Under the pieces are notes generated by a model. The model had not been told where the DNA came from and searched no databases. It saw only the letters and a program-made list of their open reading frames with translations. Of a stretch of DNA of 64,000 bases, positions 52,471-61,896 are shown piece by piece (the stretch's first letter is position 1; the number at the start of each line of letters is the position of its first letter). The position numbers were made by a program, and so were the translations under genes. The stretch comes from Elusimicrobium sp. An273 (GTDB lineage Bacteria; Elusimicrobiota; Elusimicrobia; Elusimicrobiales; Elusimicrobiaceae): contig NZ_NFJD01000001.1 of assembly GCF_002159705.1 (NCBI RefSeq), forward strand, positions 372,001-436,000, given 5' to 3'.

Positions 52471-55400
52471 TATGCCTCCGCCAACGCTTCAATGGCTTCT
52501 TTCTTCTTGATGTCTTCCGGATTGGAACGGTCGGCCAGGTTGACCGACAACACTTTCGAAACGCCGCTTTCTTCCATGGTAATGCCGTAGAGCATCCGTG
52601 CGGCTTCCATGGTGCGTTTGTTGTGGGTTACCACAATAAACTGAGTGGTTTTGGAAAACTCTTTAATCAGGTTGACGTAGCGTTCCACGTTGGCTTCGTC
52701 CAAGGCGGCGTCCGCCTCGTCCATAATGCAGAACGGGGACGGGTTGTGCGTAAAGAACGCAAAGAGCAAAGACATGGCCGTAAGCGTTTTTTCGCCGCCG
52801 GACATAGAAGAGATATTTAAGAGTTTTTTACCCGGAGGCTGGGCATAAATTTCAATGCCGGTTTCCAGCAGATTTTCCGGCTGGGTAAGCACCAAGTCGC
52901 ACTCCCCTCCGCGGAAAAGCGTTTGATAAATGTTCTTAAAGTGCGTGCGCACCTGTTCAAACGTATATTTAAAGTTTTCGCGCGTGGTTTGGTTGATTTT
53001 GTTGATGGCGGATTTTAAATCTTTTTTGGCGCCGTCCAAGTCCGCCATTTGGGTGCGAAGGAACGTGTTGCGCTCGGTCAGCGCGTCGTATTCTTCCGGC
53101 GCGGTCATATTGACGGCTCCCATATTTTCAATGCGTTTGCGCATCATTTTCACGCGTTCGTAATCCACGGTTTTGTCGCCGTAATTCATTTGCGCTTCTT
53201 CCGGCGTGATGTTCCAGCTTTCAAACAAATTGTTGGTAACCGTGGTGCGCTGGCGGCGGGCGTTGGCAAGGGCGTTTTCCAAATCGTTCTTTTTAATGGC
53301 CAACTCCGACGATTCTTTTTTGCAGGCGTTTAACGCGGCGGTTTTATCGCTGTATTCTTTTTTAAGGGCTTCCAAATCCGCGCGCATTTTATGCTCGTCC
53401 ACTTCCAATTTGGCCAGCGTGTCGCGCTCGGCCGACAGTTTGGCCTGGGTGGAAAGTTTTTCTTCCGCTAGGCTTTTTAAACGCAAATTGGAAGACGCTA
53501 TTTTTTCGTTGCGTTTGCCTTCGTTTTCCGTCAGGCTGTTAAATTCGTATTCCGTGGATTTTAAATCCAGTTCCACGTTGTTCTTTTTGATTTTTACTTC
53601 ATACAGCCGCGCGTTGAGCGTGCCGATTTCCGATTTGATTTTTTCGGACTGTTCCCGCAGCTGGGCCTGTTTGGCTTTCAGTTCTTCCCCTTGCTTGGTT
53701 AATTGGGCTTGACTGTTTTTTAATTCTTCCAAATTCTGTTTTAAGGTTTCTGCATTTTTCTTGCGTCCTTCCACGCGCAGGGTAATTTCCTGCTTGCGTT
53801 GGGCGGCCCGCTGCAGCGCGTCTTGCACGGAGCGGAGTTCCTGCTCTTTATTGGCCCGCTCGTTCTGCACGACGTTCAGCGCCACCACCGCTTCCTGCGA
53901 TTTGGCGCGCAAATTTTTCAGCGTTTCGTCTGCACGGGTAAGGGCGTCATAGTTGGAAATAATTTCTTTTGAAACCGCGTCTTCTTCGGCGGCTTTTGCT
54001 TCCATCTCGCCGCGGACGGTTTCTTCCTCCCCCCAGTAAGCTTCCGGCGCGCGCACGTCCGCCGCGCCGCCGCTTACAAAAAATCCGCCCGTTACGGTTC
54101 CGCTCTCATACGAGTACCCGCCGATAATAAAATTGATTAAATCTTCCAATTCCGAAGCGTACGAGAGCTGTTTTTTCAAGGTTCCCGTTTCGGCGGCCGC
54201 CGTTTGAGGTACGTGTGAAAGCACAATAAACTTGGCGCGCGCCTTGCCGTGCTGTTTCAGCACGCTTAGCGCCTGCTGCAAGGCATTGTCGTCTTGGCAC
54301 AAAACGGCGTCCAAGTATTTGCCAAACGCTTCTTCCACCGCTACCGCCAAAGATGCCGGATATTTAAGCGCTTTGCGAAGCGTGCCTTTTACGCCCGGCA
54401 GTCCGCTTTGCGCCACCGCTTTTGCGCCCACCCAGTAGGGGTCGTTTTTGCCTTGGGTTTGAATCATCTCCAGCTTGGCGGCCAGCGCCGCGCGGGCCGC
54501 TTTAACGGCGGAAAGTTTTTCATTTAACGCCGCGCGCTGGGTTTGCAGTTTGCGCAGGTCTTCTTCTCCTGCCGAAATGGCACCGCGGGCTTGATCGGCC
54601 TCGGCCTGTTTGGCGGCGGCGCGGGCGGAGATTTCTTCCAGCGTGCGGGTAATCTGCTCCGCGCGGGCTGTTTGTTCCTGGCTGGTCTTTTCGGCGGTAA
54701 TCAAATCCTCGTTTTCGCGCTGGGCGGAAGATTCTTCCAGAGAAATGCGGTTGGAAACTTCCATTTGTTTGCGCACCAAGGCCATCAGGTCGCCCGAAAT
54801 GCGCTGGGATTGCGCTTCGGTATTGCGCAGGTCGGTTTCCAGCTGTTGGGAAGATGCCACCTGCTTATTATATTGTTCCTGCAAGGGGGCCAGCTCCGCC
54901 GAAACGGCGGCCAATTGTTCTTTGAGTTTGGCAATGGCCGGCGCCAATTCCTGCAGGCGGCTTTGCCCGCGCTGGGCTTCGGCGCCCGACGCGGCGATTT
55001 GAGCCGTCAGTTCGGCGGTTAAATTGCCGCAGTTTGTAATGGCCCCTTCCAACAGGCCCACCTGATATTTGCTGGCGGAAATTTTTTCGTTAAATTCGGC
55101 CGCCTCTTTTTGTTTATGCGTTAAATTTAAATCCAAGGCCGCGGCCGCGCCTTCCTGTGCGGAAATGCGCGCTTCCAAATCTTCCAGTTTGCGCAGCACC
55201 GGTTCCAATTCGCCCGTATGCTTGGCGATTAGTCCGTCCGCCTCTTTAATGGAGCAAACCGAAATGGCGATTTCGCTTTCTTTCAGTTCCTCGCGGTAGC
55301 GCTGGTACAGGCGCGCTTTGCGGGCCTCGCTGTCGAGCTTTTTAATTTGTTCTTCAATCAAGGCCACCGTATCGGACAAACGGGCCAAATCCAAATCCAC

Positions 55401-55949
55401 CCGCTCCAAACGCTTGATGCATTCTTCGCGTTTGGCCTTATATTTGGAAACGCCGGCCACTTCTTCAAACATTTCGCGGCGCTGTTCCGGCGAAGCGGAA
55501 AGAACGCTTTCCACGCCGCCCTGGTCGATAATGGCGTATCCTTCCCCACCGATGCCCGTGTCCAAAAACAAATCGCGTATATCGCGCAGGCGGCACTGTA
55601 CTTTATTTAAATAGTACTCGCTTTCGCCGGAGCGGAAAATTTTGCGCGTAACGGTAATTTCGTTAAAATCAAGCGGCAGCTGGCGGGAGGCGTTGTCAAA
55701 CACCATGCTGACTTGCGCCATATTCAGGGGAGCGCGCTTTGCCGTGCCGTTAAAAATAATATCTACCATGGAAGAGGAGCGCAGGGACTTCCAGCTCATT
55801 TCGCCAATGGCCCAGCGGACGGAATCAATCACGTTGGATTTGCCGCAGCCGTTCGGCCCGACTACGCAGGTAATGCCGGGTTCAAAATCCAGGCGGGATT
55901 TGTCGGCAAAAGATTTAAAACCAATAATTTCAATAGCTTTTAAGTACAT
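52470..55949 (-). CDS. smc: chromosome segregation protein SMC
   Basis: Chromosome condensation ATPase of 1159 residues. The N-terminal head has GFKSFADKSRLDF and Walker A VVGPNGCGKSN. Long coiled coils (Glu, Lys, Ala, Gln-rich, about 170-490 and 660-990) surround a hinge near residues 500-650 with GVKGTLRKAL and GGYSYESGTVTGGFF. The C-terminal head carries SSMSGGEKTLTAMSLLFA (signature), FCIMDEADAALDEANV (Walker B) and VVTHNKRTMEAA. AAGGGG precedes the ATG, and TATAAT lies 28 bases upstream. ScpA and ScpB are not in this window. Confidence 0.97.
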   Translation of the reverse strand: MYLKAIEIIGFKSFADKSRLDFEPGITCVVGPNGCGKSNVIDSVRWAIGEMSWKSLRSSSMVDIIFNGTAKRAPLNMAQVSMVFDNASRQLPLDFNEITVTRKIFRSGESEYYLNKVQCRLRDIRDLFLDTGIGGEGYAIIDQGGVESVLSASPEQRREMFEEVAGVSKYKAKREECIKRLERVDLDLARLSDTVALIEEQIKKLDSEARKARLYQRYREELKESEIAISVCSIKEADGLIAKHTGELEPVLRKLEDLEARISAQEGAAAALDLNLTHKQKEAAEFNEKISASKYQVGLLEGAITNCGNLTAELTAQIAASGAEAQRGQSRLQELAPAIAKLKEQLAAVSAELAPLQEQYNKQVASSQQLETDLRNTEAQSQRISGDLMALVRKQMEVSNRISLEESSAQRENEDLITAEKTSQEQTARAEQITRTLEEISARAAAKQAEADQARGAISAGEEDLRKLQTQRAALNEKLSAVKAARAALAAKLEMIQTQGKNDPYWVGAKAVAQSGLPGVKGTLRKALKYPASLAVAVEEAFGKYLDAVLCQDDNALQQALSVLKQHGKARAKFIVLSHVPQTAAAETGTLKKQLSYASELEDLINFIIGGYSYESGTVTGGFFVSGGAADVRAPEAYWGEEETVRGEMEAKAAEEDAVSKEIISNYDALTRADETLKNLRAKSQEAVVALNVVQNERANKEQELRSVQDALQRAAQRKQEITLRVEGRKKNAETLKQNLEELKNSQAQLTKQGEELKAKQAQLREQSEKIKSEIGTLNARLYEVKIKKNNVELDLKSTEYEFNSLTENEGKRNEKIASSNLRLKSLAEEKLSTQAKLSAERDTLAKLEVDEHKMRADLEALKKEYSDKTAALNACKKESSELAIKKNDLENALANARRQRTTVTNNLFESWNITPEEAQMNYGDKTVDYERVKMMRKRIENMGAVNMTAPEEYDALTERNTFLRTQMADLDGAKKDLKSAINKINQTTRENFKYTFEQVRTHFKNIYQTLFRGGECDLVLTQPENLLETGIEIYAQPPGKKLLNISSMSGGEKTLTAMSLLFAFFTHNPSPFCIMDEADAALDEANVERYVNLIKEFSKTTQFIVVTHNKRTMEAARMLYGITMEESGVSKVLSVNLADRSNPEDIKKKEAIEALAEA

Positions 55950-56090
55950 AGCGTCCCCTTAGGCAGATATATTTTGATTATACCATTTCCCTATACAAGA
56001 TAGGGCAAAAGCCCGCCCCCTGCGGTTCGCTTTTTATCCTACGCGTACGGAATAATTTTTCTCCGAGGGCATCCCGACGAAAAAAATTCC

Positions 56091-56119
56091 TTGCAAATAA
56101 CTGAAAATTTTATTAGACT
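56091..56119 (+). promoter_or_regulatory. promoter of the duplicated-motif protein
   Basis: TTGCAA (56091-56096) and TAGACT (56114-56119), 17 bases apart, upstream of AAAAGGAGG and the ATG at 56161. Confidence 0.55.
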
Positions 56120-56160
56120 TTTTCGGTAAGACTGTTTTCCTTAAAAGGAGGATTATCCAC

Positions 56161-56385
56161 ATGGCAGAAAAAGTACTCAAAGTTGGAATGGACCGCGAAG
56201 ACGGCTTCCTCTACTACATTGACAAAGACGGCGACATCGCCCGCGTGCAAATGGCCAGAGGCGGCAAAAAAGGCGGCAAACCGAAAAAAGTAGAAAAATG
56301 CGGTATCAAAAAAGAAAAAGGATATCTGTACTTCTTGGACAAGAAGGGCGATATTTCCAGAGCTAAAATGGTAAACGCTAAATAA
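56161..56385 (+). CDS. small protein with a duplicated YLYxxDKxGD motif
   Basis: 74-residue basic protein of unknown function. It is an internal duplication: GMDREDGFLYYIDKDGDIAR in the first half and GIKKEKGYLYFLDKKGDISR in the second, joined by a Gly/Lys-rich linker (ARGGKKGGKPKK). Each unit looks like a beta-hairpin with an aromatic core and a D-K-x-G-D turn. It has a promoter, a very strong AAAAGGAGG ribosome site and a perfect terminator, so it is probably highly expressed by itself. Nucleic-acid binding is possible given the charge, but this is a guess. Confidence 0.8.
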   Translation: MAEKVLKVGMDREDGFLYYIDKDGDIARVQMARGGKKGGKPKKVEKCGIKKEKGYLYFLDKKGDISRAKMVNAK

Positions 56386-56394
56386 AAGGATTTA

Positions 56395-56423
56395 AACACC
56401 CCGCGCATGTGCGGGGTGTTTTC
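56395..56423 (+). terminator. terminator of the duplicated-motif protein
   Basis: Perfect 10-bp stem AACACCCCGC / GCGGGGTGTT with a 6-base loop and TTTC tail. Confidence 0.85.
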
Positions 56424-56861
56424 TCAAACGCGGTATCCGCGCGCACACGTTTTTTTGCGCGGACTAACCGTCCGACGCAAAGGGGCGCATCTCGCATTGT
56501 ACGACATCACGCAGTGCCTCAGCGTTTTGCGCCTCTTTTTATATTTCTAATTTCACTTCTCTTCCGGCAGTTCCCCAGGCGGGGGTTGAATTTTCTACAA
56601 TCGCGCCTACAATTACTATATCCGACGTATCCGGAGGCGCATCAAATAATTCTTCATTTTCAGCACAGCGGTTTCCCGCTGGCAGCAACGGGCGCAACGG
56701 CGCCTGCTGGCTGCATCCGTTTTCTGTTCCGCGCCGGGCGGACTTAGTACACCTTTTGTGTTTGCCGGCGCAACTGCCCCACAGGGTTTGGCATCCGGTT
56801 GATCAGGCCGGCAACGCCGTTTCAACACCGGTTTCCCGTACGCGCCCGCGCGCGGGTTTCA

Positions 56862-56890
56862 TTGACAGGGGGCCTGATTAATGGTTTAAT
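56862..56890 (+). promoter_or_regulatory. strong promoter of the hpf-PTS operon
   Basis: A consensus TTGACA (56862-56867) and TTTAAT (56885-56890) with a 17-base spacer, about 44 bases before the hpf ATG. Confidence 0.82.
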
Positions 56891-56934
56891 AACTCTACGG
56901 GGGATTCTCTCGCAATTACTTATACGGAGGAATT

Positions 56935-57486
56935 ATGGATATTAAAATTACGGCCAAAAACATCAAATTGACTCCGGCCATCAAAGAATTTATCAATACG
57001 CGCGTGGGAAAAGTAGAAAACTTTTTTGACAATATCGTTTCCGCGCAGGTGCTGATCTCGGTAGAAAAGAAAATCAATCAGCGCGCCGAAATTATTTTGC
57101 ACACCGGCGCCAAAACCACCATCAGCGCCAGCGCCGTGGAAAGCAACCTGTATAAAGCCATCGACGCCGCGGCCGTAAAAGCCGAAGCGCAGGCCAAAAA
57201 AATTAAAAACAAAGCCAAAGCCCGCAAAGTAAGCAAAAAATCCGTCAAGGAAGCCGACATCAACCCGTTTGCCGAACACGTGCTTTTGCCGCAGACCGAC
57301 GTAAAGTTCTCCGTCATCAAGCAGGTGGAAGTCTCGCCGATGAACCCGGAAGACGCCGCCTACGAAATGGAACGCCTGGGATACTCCTTCTGGATGTTCC
57401 TGGACGAAGATTCCAAGCAAATCAACCTGATTTTCAAACGCTTGGACGGCACCTACGGTTTAATTAAACCGATTAAAAAGAAATAA
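56935..57486 (+). CDS. hpf: ribosome hibernation promoting factor, long form
   Basis: Binds ribosomes and promotes inactive dimers in slow growth. The 183 residues have the N-terminal S30AE domain (MDIKITAKNIKLTPAIKEFI), a long Lys/Ala linker (KAEAQAKKIKNKAKARK) and a C-terminal dimerisation domain (SPMNPEDAAYEMERLGYSFWMFLDED), so it is the long HPF type. GGAGG precedes the ATG. It is the first gene of the hpf-hprK-rapZ-PTS operon, an arrangement that resembles the rpoN-hpf-ptsN-rapZ neighbourhood of proteobacteria. Confidence 0.95.
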   Translation: MDIKITAKNIKLTPAIKEFINTRVGKVENFFDNIVSAQVLISVEKKINQRAEIILHTGAKTTISASAVESNLYKAIDAAAVKAEAQAKKIKNKAKARKVSKKSVKEADINPFAEHVLLPQTDVKFSVIKQVEVSPMNPEDAAYEMERLGYSFWMFLDEDSKQINLIFKRLDGTYGLIKPIKKK

Positions 57487-57503
57487 GCCGTACGGGGGAA
57501 GTT

Positions 57504-58454
57504 TTGGAATTTACCAAATCTATCACCGTTGCAGAACTGCTCCAGGTTAAGCGCCTTAACCTGGAGCTGGTCTGCGGGAAAAGATACATCCACCGCGAAA
57601 TTACGCTGGGCAGCGTAAACCGGCCCGGCCTGGCCTTGTGCGGGCATTTGGACAGTTTCCGCGCCAATTCCGTACAGGTGTTTGGCCGCGGGGAACATGC
57701 GTTTTGCGTCAAAGAAAACAAATCCCGCCTGCGCGCCAACGTGGAAAAAATGCTGGTGGAAGGGAAAGTGCCCTGCGTGATTATGGCGGCGGGGCTGGAT
57801 CCGCTGCCGGCCATTCGCAAAGCGTGTTTAAGCTCGGACGTACCGGTATTAAAAACGGATATGGAATCCTCCGCTTTTGTGGCGGAGTTTACCCGCTTTT
57901 TAGATGAGAAACTCTCCCCGGTTACGCATATGCACGGAGTGCTGGTGGACGTAAGCGGAACGGGCGTATTAATCCGCGGGGATGCGGGCATCGGCAAAAG
58001 CGAATGCGCGCTGGAACTGATTAAACGCGGCCATATTTTAGTGGCCGATGACGTAGTGGAAGTGCAAAAGCGGTTTGGCCGTTTTTTGGTCGGCTCCTGC
58101 CCGACGATGCTGAAACATTATATGGAAGTAAGGGGGCTGGGCATTTTGGACGTGCCGCTTCTGTTTGGCGTAGGCTCTACGCTAGACGAAACCAACATTG
58201 ATATGGAAGTGGTGCTTACCTCGCCCAACAAGCAGCCCATCGACCGGCTGGGAGTGGAGCAAAAAACGACTAACATTTTGGGAATTGAAATTCCTTCGCT
58301 GGGTCTGCCCGTTACACCGGGACGCAACCTGGCGGTGCTGATTGAAGTGGCGTCTTTAAACCAACAGCTCAAAAGCCAAGGTATTTTTTCCGCCAAAGAA
58401 TTCAGCCAAAAAATCTTAGACAAAATGAAAAAGGGAACCAATGGCAGACAATAA
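57504..58454 (+). CDS. hprK: HPr kinase/phosphorylase
   Basis: Phosphorylates HPr on Ser46 using ATP and removes it again, controlling PTS flux. It starts with TTG at 57504, supported by GGGGGAA just upstream. The 316 residues have a less conserved N-terminal domain and a catalytic domain with Walker A GDAGIGKS (residues 159-166), ADDVVEV, and the HprK signature region [14 protein letters not shown]. Its target HPr is encoded in the same operon and has Ser46. The last 14 bases overlap rapZ. Confidence 0.95.
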   Translation: MEFTKSITVAELLQVKRLNLELVCGKRYIHREITLGSVNRPGLALCGHLDSFRANSVQVFGRGEHAFCVKENKSRLRANVEKMLVEGKVPCVIMAAGLDPLPAIRKACLSSDVPVLKTDMESSAFVAEFTRFLDEKLSPVTHMHGVLVDVSGTGVLIRGDAGIGKSECALELIKRGHILVADDVVEVQKRFGRFLVGSCPTMLKHYMEVRGLGILDVPLLFGVGSTLDETNIDMEVVLTSPNKQPIDRLGVEQKTTNILGIEIPSLGLPVTPGRNLAVLIEVASLNQQLKSQGIFSAKEFSQKILDKMKKGTNGRQ

Positions 58455-59298
58455 ACGCCGTATTTTTATCATTACCGGGCTAAGCGGAGCCGGCAAATCC
58501 CAAGCGCTGAAAATTTTCGGCGACTTCGGTTTTTACTGCGTGGACAATTTGCCGCTGGCCTTGTTTAAAAACTTTACCGACTACATCAAACAAAGCGGCG
58601 AGCGCAAAGACATCGCCCTGGGTATCGACGTACGCGAAGGCGGGCGCCTCAAAGACATGCCCAAAATTTTGAACTCCATGGTGGCGGACGACTTTATTGT
58701 AAGAGTCATCTTTTTAGACGCGTCGGAAGAGTGCCTTATCCGGCGTTTTTCCGAAACCAAACACCGCCACCCCATTCACAAAAAACTGGCGGCCGCCATT
58801 GCCCACGAACGCGAAGTCATGAGCCCGATCCGCACCATGGCGGACAAGGTAATTGACACGTCGGACTTAAAGCTGGGGGAACTGAAGGAAAAACTTTCCG
58901 CCCTGCTGGGCCTTACGCGCGACGGCGATATGCAGATTTCCGTCGTGTCCTTCGGCTTTAAAAACGGCATTTTAAAAGACTGCGACATCGTCATGGACGT
59001 ACGTTTTTTGCCCAACCCTTTCTACATCCCCGAACTGCGGGACAAAACCGGGTTGGACAAAGAAGTACAAAATTATATTATGTCGTTTAAGGAGACGCAG
59101 GAATTTGCCGAAAAATTTGCGGACTTGATTAAATATTTGATACCCAAATATATAAAGGAAGGCAAAAGCTACCTGACCATTGCCATGGGCTGCACCGGCG
59201 GCAAGCACCGCAGCGTGTTTATGGCGCACGAGCTGGCCCAACGCTTGGCAAAAGCCGGGCTGAATGCAACCGAATTTCACAGGGATATAGGACTTTAA
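58441..59298 (+). CDS. rapZ: RNase adapter / nucleotide-binding protein RapZ
   Basis: P-loop protein of the RapZ/YvcJ family. In enterics RapZ senses glucosamine-6-phosphate and controls glmS expression through small RNAs; whether that holds here is unknown. The 285 residues have Walker A GLSGAGKS (13-20), the FYCVDNLP motif, a SETKHRHP segment, and the C-terminal [10 protein letters not shown] phosphate/metabolite-binding motif. It overlaps hprK by 14 bases and is followed by the PTS genes. glmS and glmM are elsewhere in this window. Confidence 0.95.
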   Translation: MADNKRRIFIITGLSGAGKSQALKIFGDFGFYCVDNLPLALFKNFTDYIKQSGERKDIALGIDVREGGRLKDMPKILNSMVADDFIVRVIFLDASEECLIRRFSETKHRHPIHKKLAAAIAHEREVMSPIRTMADKVIDTSDLKLGELKEKLSALLGLTRDGDMQISVVSFGFKNGILKDCDIVMDVRFLPNPFYIPELRDKTGLDKEVQNYIMSFKETQEFAEKFADLIKYLIPKYIKEGKSYLTIAMGCTGGKHRSVFMAHELAQRLAKAGLNATEFHRDIGL

Positions 59299-59300
59299 TT

Positions 59301-59708
59301 ATGGTAAAAATTATTTTAGTTACGCACGGGCACCTCGCCCAAGAAATGCAGGAAACAGCGGCGCAAATCATCGGCAAACCGGCCGATGAAAGCTTGGCCG
59401 CGTTTTCCGTAACGGCCGCCGCCTCGGTGGAAAAAGAAGCGGCCAAATTGCATGATTTGCTCCGCACCTGCGAAGAAGGCGCCGTTATTCTGACCGATAT
59501 TTTTGGCGGAAGCGCCACCAATATCTCGCTCACCGCCAGCAAAGACTTGCCCAAATGCCACGTGATTACCGGCCTGAATTTGAGCATGCTGCTCACGGCC
59601 ATTAACAACCGCAAGAAACTTTCGGCCAAAGAATTGGCGGAAAAAATTGAAGCCGACGGCAAACGGGCCGTAATCAATGCAACGGAACTTTTGATAAAGG
59701 GGCTTTAA
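59301..59708 (+). CDS. PTS mannose-family EIIA
   Basis: 135-residue cytosolic phosphocarrier of the mannose-type PTS. The phosphorylated His is His9 in LVTHGHLA, and the ILTDIFGGSATN loop near residues 63-74 is the family DxxGGSPxN signature. It receives phosphate from HPr and passes it to EIIB. Starts 2 bases after rapZ; its stop overlaps the EIIB start (TAATG). In many mannose PTS the A and B domains are fused; here they are separate. Confidence 0.92.
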   Translation: MVKIILVTHGHLAQEMQETAAQIIGKPADESLAAFSVTAAASVEKEAAKLHDLLRTCEEGAVILTDIFGGSATNISLTASKDLPKCHVITGLNLSMLLTAINNRKKLSAKELAEKIEADGKRAVINATELLIKGL

Positions 59709-60175
59709 TGCCGATTATTTTTGCGCGCGTAGACGACCGCTTGATTCACGGGCAGATTGTGCAGGCTTGGCTGCCGGAACTGAATGTGGACGAAATTTTG
59801 ATCCCCTGTACCAAGGGAAAAGAATCGTGCCTCAACCGCGGCCTGCTGCGCCTGAGCCTGCCGTATGAATACGAGCTGACCATCTTAAACTCGCACGACT
59901 GCGCGCGCTATGCGGCCCAGTCCAAGCGGCGCATTTTTTTGTTGATGAGCTCTTTGCAGGAATTTACCGACCTGATAGAAGACGGGCTGCAAATCAAATC
60001 CCTCAATATCGGCGGCATGCATTTTAAAGAAGGCGCGCAAAAATTGGACGAAAACGTCTTTTTAGACGATAAAGACAAACATTTTTTAAAATTAATCCGG
60101 GATTTGGGCATTAATATCGAAACCCGCGCCGTACCCAATTCCCAATCCATATCGGTAAACGAGGCTATTTCATGA
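59708..60175 (+). CDS. PTS mannose-family EIIB
   Basis: 155-residue phosphocarrier of the mannose-type PTS. FARVDDRLIHGQIVQAW holds the active-site His14, phosphorylated by EIIA, which then gives phosphate to the incoming sugar. The remaining sequence matches the family length and the late KSLNIGGMHFKEG motif. It overlaps both neighbours by 1 and 4 bases. Confidence 0.93.
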   Translation: MPIIFARVDDRLIHGQIVQAWLPELNVDEILIPCTKGKESCLNRGLLRLSLPYEYELTILNSHDCARYAAQSKRRIFLLMSSLQEFTDLIEDGLQIKSLNIGGMHFKEGAQKLDENVFLDDKDKHFLKLIRDLGINIETRAVPNSQSISVNEAIS

Positions 60176-60780
60176 TGACGCCGGAAGTTTTTATGCTGTG
60201 CGTGCTGGCCGCGCTTTTGGAGCTGGATACCACCTATGCTTTCCAGCTTACGTTCTCGCGCGGAATTATTGCCGCGCCGCTGATGTCGCTTCTGACGGGG
60301 GACATCATGGCCGGCATTCAGGTAGGCGTGTTTACGGAACTGATTTTTGCAGATATCAACCCGCTGGGCGGAATTCTCCCCCCCAGCGCGGTGGTATGCT
60401 CGGCGGTGTCGCTTGCGCTGCACGCTTTGGGGATTGATCTGTATTTCGCTTTCTTCTTTGGCGTCGGCGGGGCCATTTTATTTTCGCTCGCTGAAAAACT
60501 CATGCGCAAAAACCGCTTTAAATGGCTGGTCTTTTGGGAACAGAAAATTACCAAAACTCCGTCCGCCGTCAACCGGACGGTGGCCTTGGCGCTGGCCACG
60601 TCGTTTTTAATGAATTTTATTCTCATTTTTATTTTTACGTGGATCTGCGGTAAGCTGATGCTGTGGTTGCTGCCGTATATCCCGGTGAAGGCGCAGTTTG
60701 CGTGCAAGTTTGCGTATATGGCCGTCCCGTGGATCGGGCTGGCCACGCTGGTGCCCGCGTTCCGCCTCAAAACAAGGTAA
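60172..60780 (+). CDS. PTS mannose-family EIIC (short)
   Basis: Membrane channel subunit of the mannose-type PTS. It begins with a Leu-rich segment containing ELDTTYAFQLTFSRGIIAAP and continues GLMAGIQVG-like and ELIFADINPLGGILPP, typical of EIIC. It has about six hydrophobic helices. At 202 residues it is shorter than the usual 250 or so; the C-terminal region is the part that looks reduced. No frameshift is visible. It may therefore be a divergent or regulatory version. Confidence 0.87.
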   Translation: MMTPEVFMLCVLAALLELDTTYAFQLTFSRGIIAAPLMSLLTGDIMAGIQVGVFTELIFADINPLGGILPPSAVVCSAVSLALHALGIDLYFAFFFGVGGAILFSLAEKLMRKNRFKWLVFWEQKITKTPSAVNRTVALALATSFLMNFILIFIFTWICGKLMLWLLPYIPVKAQFACKFAYMAVPWIGLATLVPAFRLKTR

Positions 60781-60783
60781 CGT

Positions 60784-61605
60784 ATGAAATTTTCCATGCG
60801 GCTGAATATGTTTTTGCGTTCGTTTTTCCTGCAGACGGGCTGGAACTTTATGAAATTCCAGAACCTGGGATTAACGTTTGTGATGATGCCGTTTTTAAAG
60901 CAATTGTACAAGGACGACCAAGACGCGCTTCCGTCCGTCCTGCAGCGATACCTAGAAAATTTCAACACGCAGCCGGTCATGGCGTCCTTCTGTTTCGGCG
61001 CGCTGGCCAAGCAGGAAGAGGCCGTAGCCCGGGCCGAATCGTTGACCAAATTTAAAGAAAAAGTAACCGAGTGGGCCAGCATCAAAAAAAGCCTCTCCAT
61101 TACCACCGCCTCCATTGGAGACCGCTTGTTCTGGGGCACGCTTAAACCGCTGACGCTTTTAATGGCGCTGTTTATTTGGCTGATGCTGGGCGTCAATTTC
61201 TTTGAAATTGATTTGCCCCAAAATACCCCTCTTTTGTATGCCTTTTGCGCCGGAGGCGCGGCCTTTTTTGCTTTTAACGCAGTGGCCTTGTTTGTAAAAT
61301 GGCAGGGCCTCAAAATCAGTTACAACGCAGACGAAAACAGTTGTTTCGGCCTAACCCGTTTTGACTGGAACAAAACCATCTACAACGCCAAACGCATCGG
61401 CATTGTGCTGGCGGTGGGGATGATTTTGTTCGGTATTTACCACTATTTAAAAGATTTTGAAGAAGTAGACGTTCATTTTGTTACACGCGCGGTCATCGTG
61501 CTGTTTTTCGTGATGATCAGCTTTGTAACCCGTAAACTTCGCATACCGAACATGTACTTGTATTTAGCGGCCGTAGTGGTGTTCAACCTGGTCTGCTATT
61601 TATAG
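60784..61605 (+). CDS. PTS mannose-family EIID
   Basis: 273-residue membrane subunit paired with EIIC. The soluble N-terminal part shows RSFFLQTGWNFMKFQNLG and FNTQPVMASFCFGALAKQEE, matching the EIID pattern of a conserved phosphosugar-loop region with NTHP replaced by NTQP. The C-terminal half has four hydrophobic segments. It follows EIIC by 3 bases, so all four EII proteins are made together. Confidence 0.92.
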   Translation: MKFSMRLNMFLRSFFLQTGWNFMKFQNLGLTFVMMPFLKQLYKDDQDALPSVLQRYLENFNTQPVMASFCFGALAKQEEAVARAESLTKFKEKVTEWASIKKSLSITTASIGDRLFWGTLKPLTLLMALFIWLMLGVNFFEIDLPQNTPLLYAFCAGGAAFFAFNAVALFVKWQGLKISYNADENSCFGLTRFDWNKTIYNAKRIGIVLAVGMILFGIYHYLKDFEEVDVHFVTRAVIVLFFVMISFVTRKLRIPNMYLYLAAVVVFNLVCYL

Positions 61606-61613
61606 GGGGATAT

Positions 61614-61883
61614 GTGATACAGCAAGACATTCAAATCACCAATCGCTTAGGGCTGCACGCACGCCCGGCCGCTTCCATTGCGCAAACGGCCGCGAAGTTT
61701 GCGTGCGATATTAAGCTGACGAAAGACCATGTAACGGTAAACGCCAAAAGCATTATGGGGGTAATGATGCTGGCGGCGGAGTTTGGCTCGCACGTACAGT
61801 TAACGACGGACGGCTCGGACGAAAAAGAAGCGTTTGAAGCCATTAAAAAACTGTTTGACGATAAATTTAATGAAGAATTCTAA
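61614..61883 (+). CDS. ptsH: phosphocarrier protein HPr
   Basis: 89-residue PTS carrier. The start is GTG at 61614, with GGGGG just upstream. His15 in GLHARPA is the PEP-dependent site, and Ser46 in NAKSIMGVMML is the HprK site. Both regulatory residues are intact. It lies between EIID and EI in the operon. Confidence 0.97.
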   Translation: MIQQDIQITNRLGLHARPAASIAQTAAKFACDIKLTKDHVTVNAKSIMGVMMLAAEFGSHVQLTTDGSDEKEAFEAIKKLFDDKFNEEF

Positions 61884-61896
61884 TCAGGAGCACAGC

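Larger units (their letters stand above)
56386..56934. other. intergenic region before hpf
   Basis: 549 bases. After the terminator there is no gene with coding character. A promoter-like pair TTGAAT (56586-56591) and TACAAT (56608-56613), 16 bases apart, precedes a GC-rich segment with hairpins (AGCGG / CCGCT near 56669; GCAGC / GCTGC enclosing GGCGC / GCGCC near 56683-56715). This could be a small RNA. The right edge contains the hpf promoter. Confidence 0.45.

Noticed and set aside
56409-56747. 112-codon frame before hpf
   Set aside because: Arg/Phe-rich composition with no ribosome site; begins inside a terminator region.
60172-60780. Frameshifted EIIC pseudogene
   Set aside because: The frame is continuous, overlaps EIIB by 4 bases and is followed closely by EIID; the short length looks genuine.
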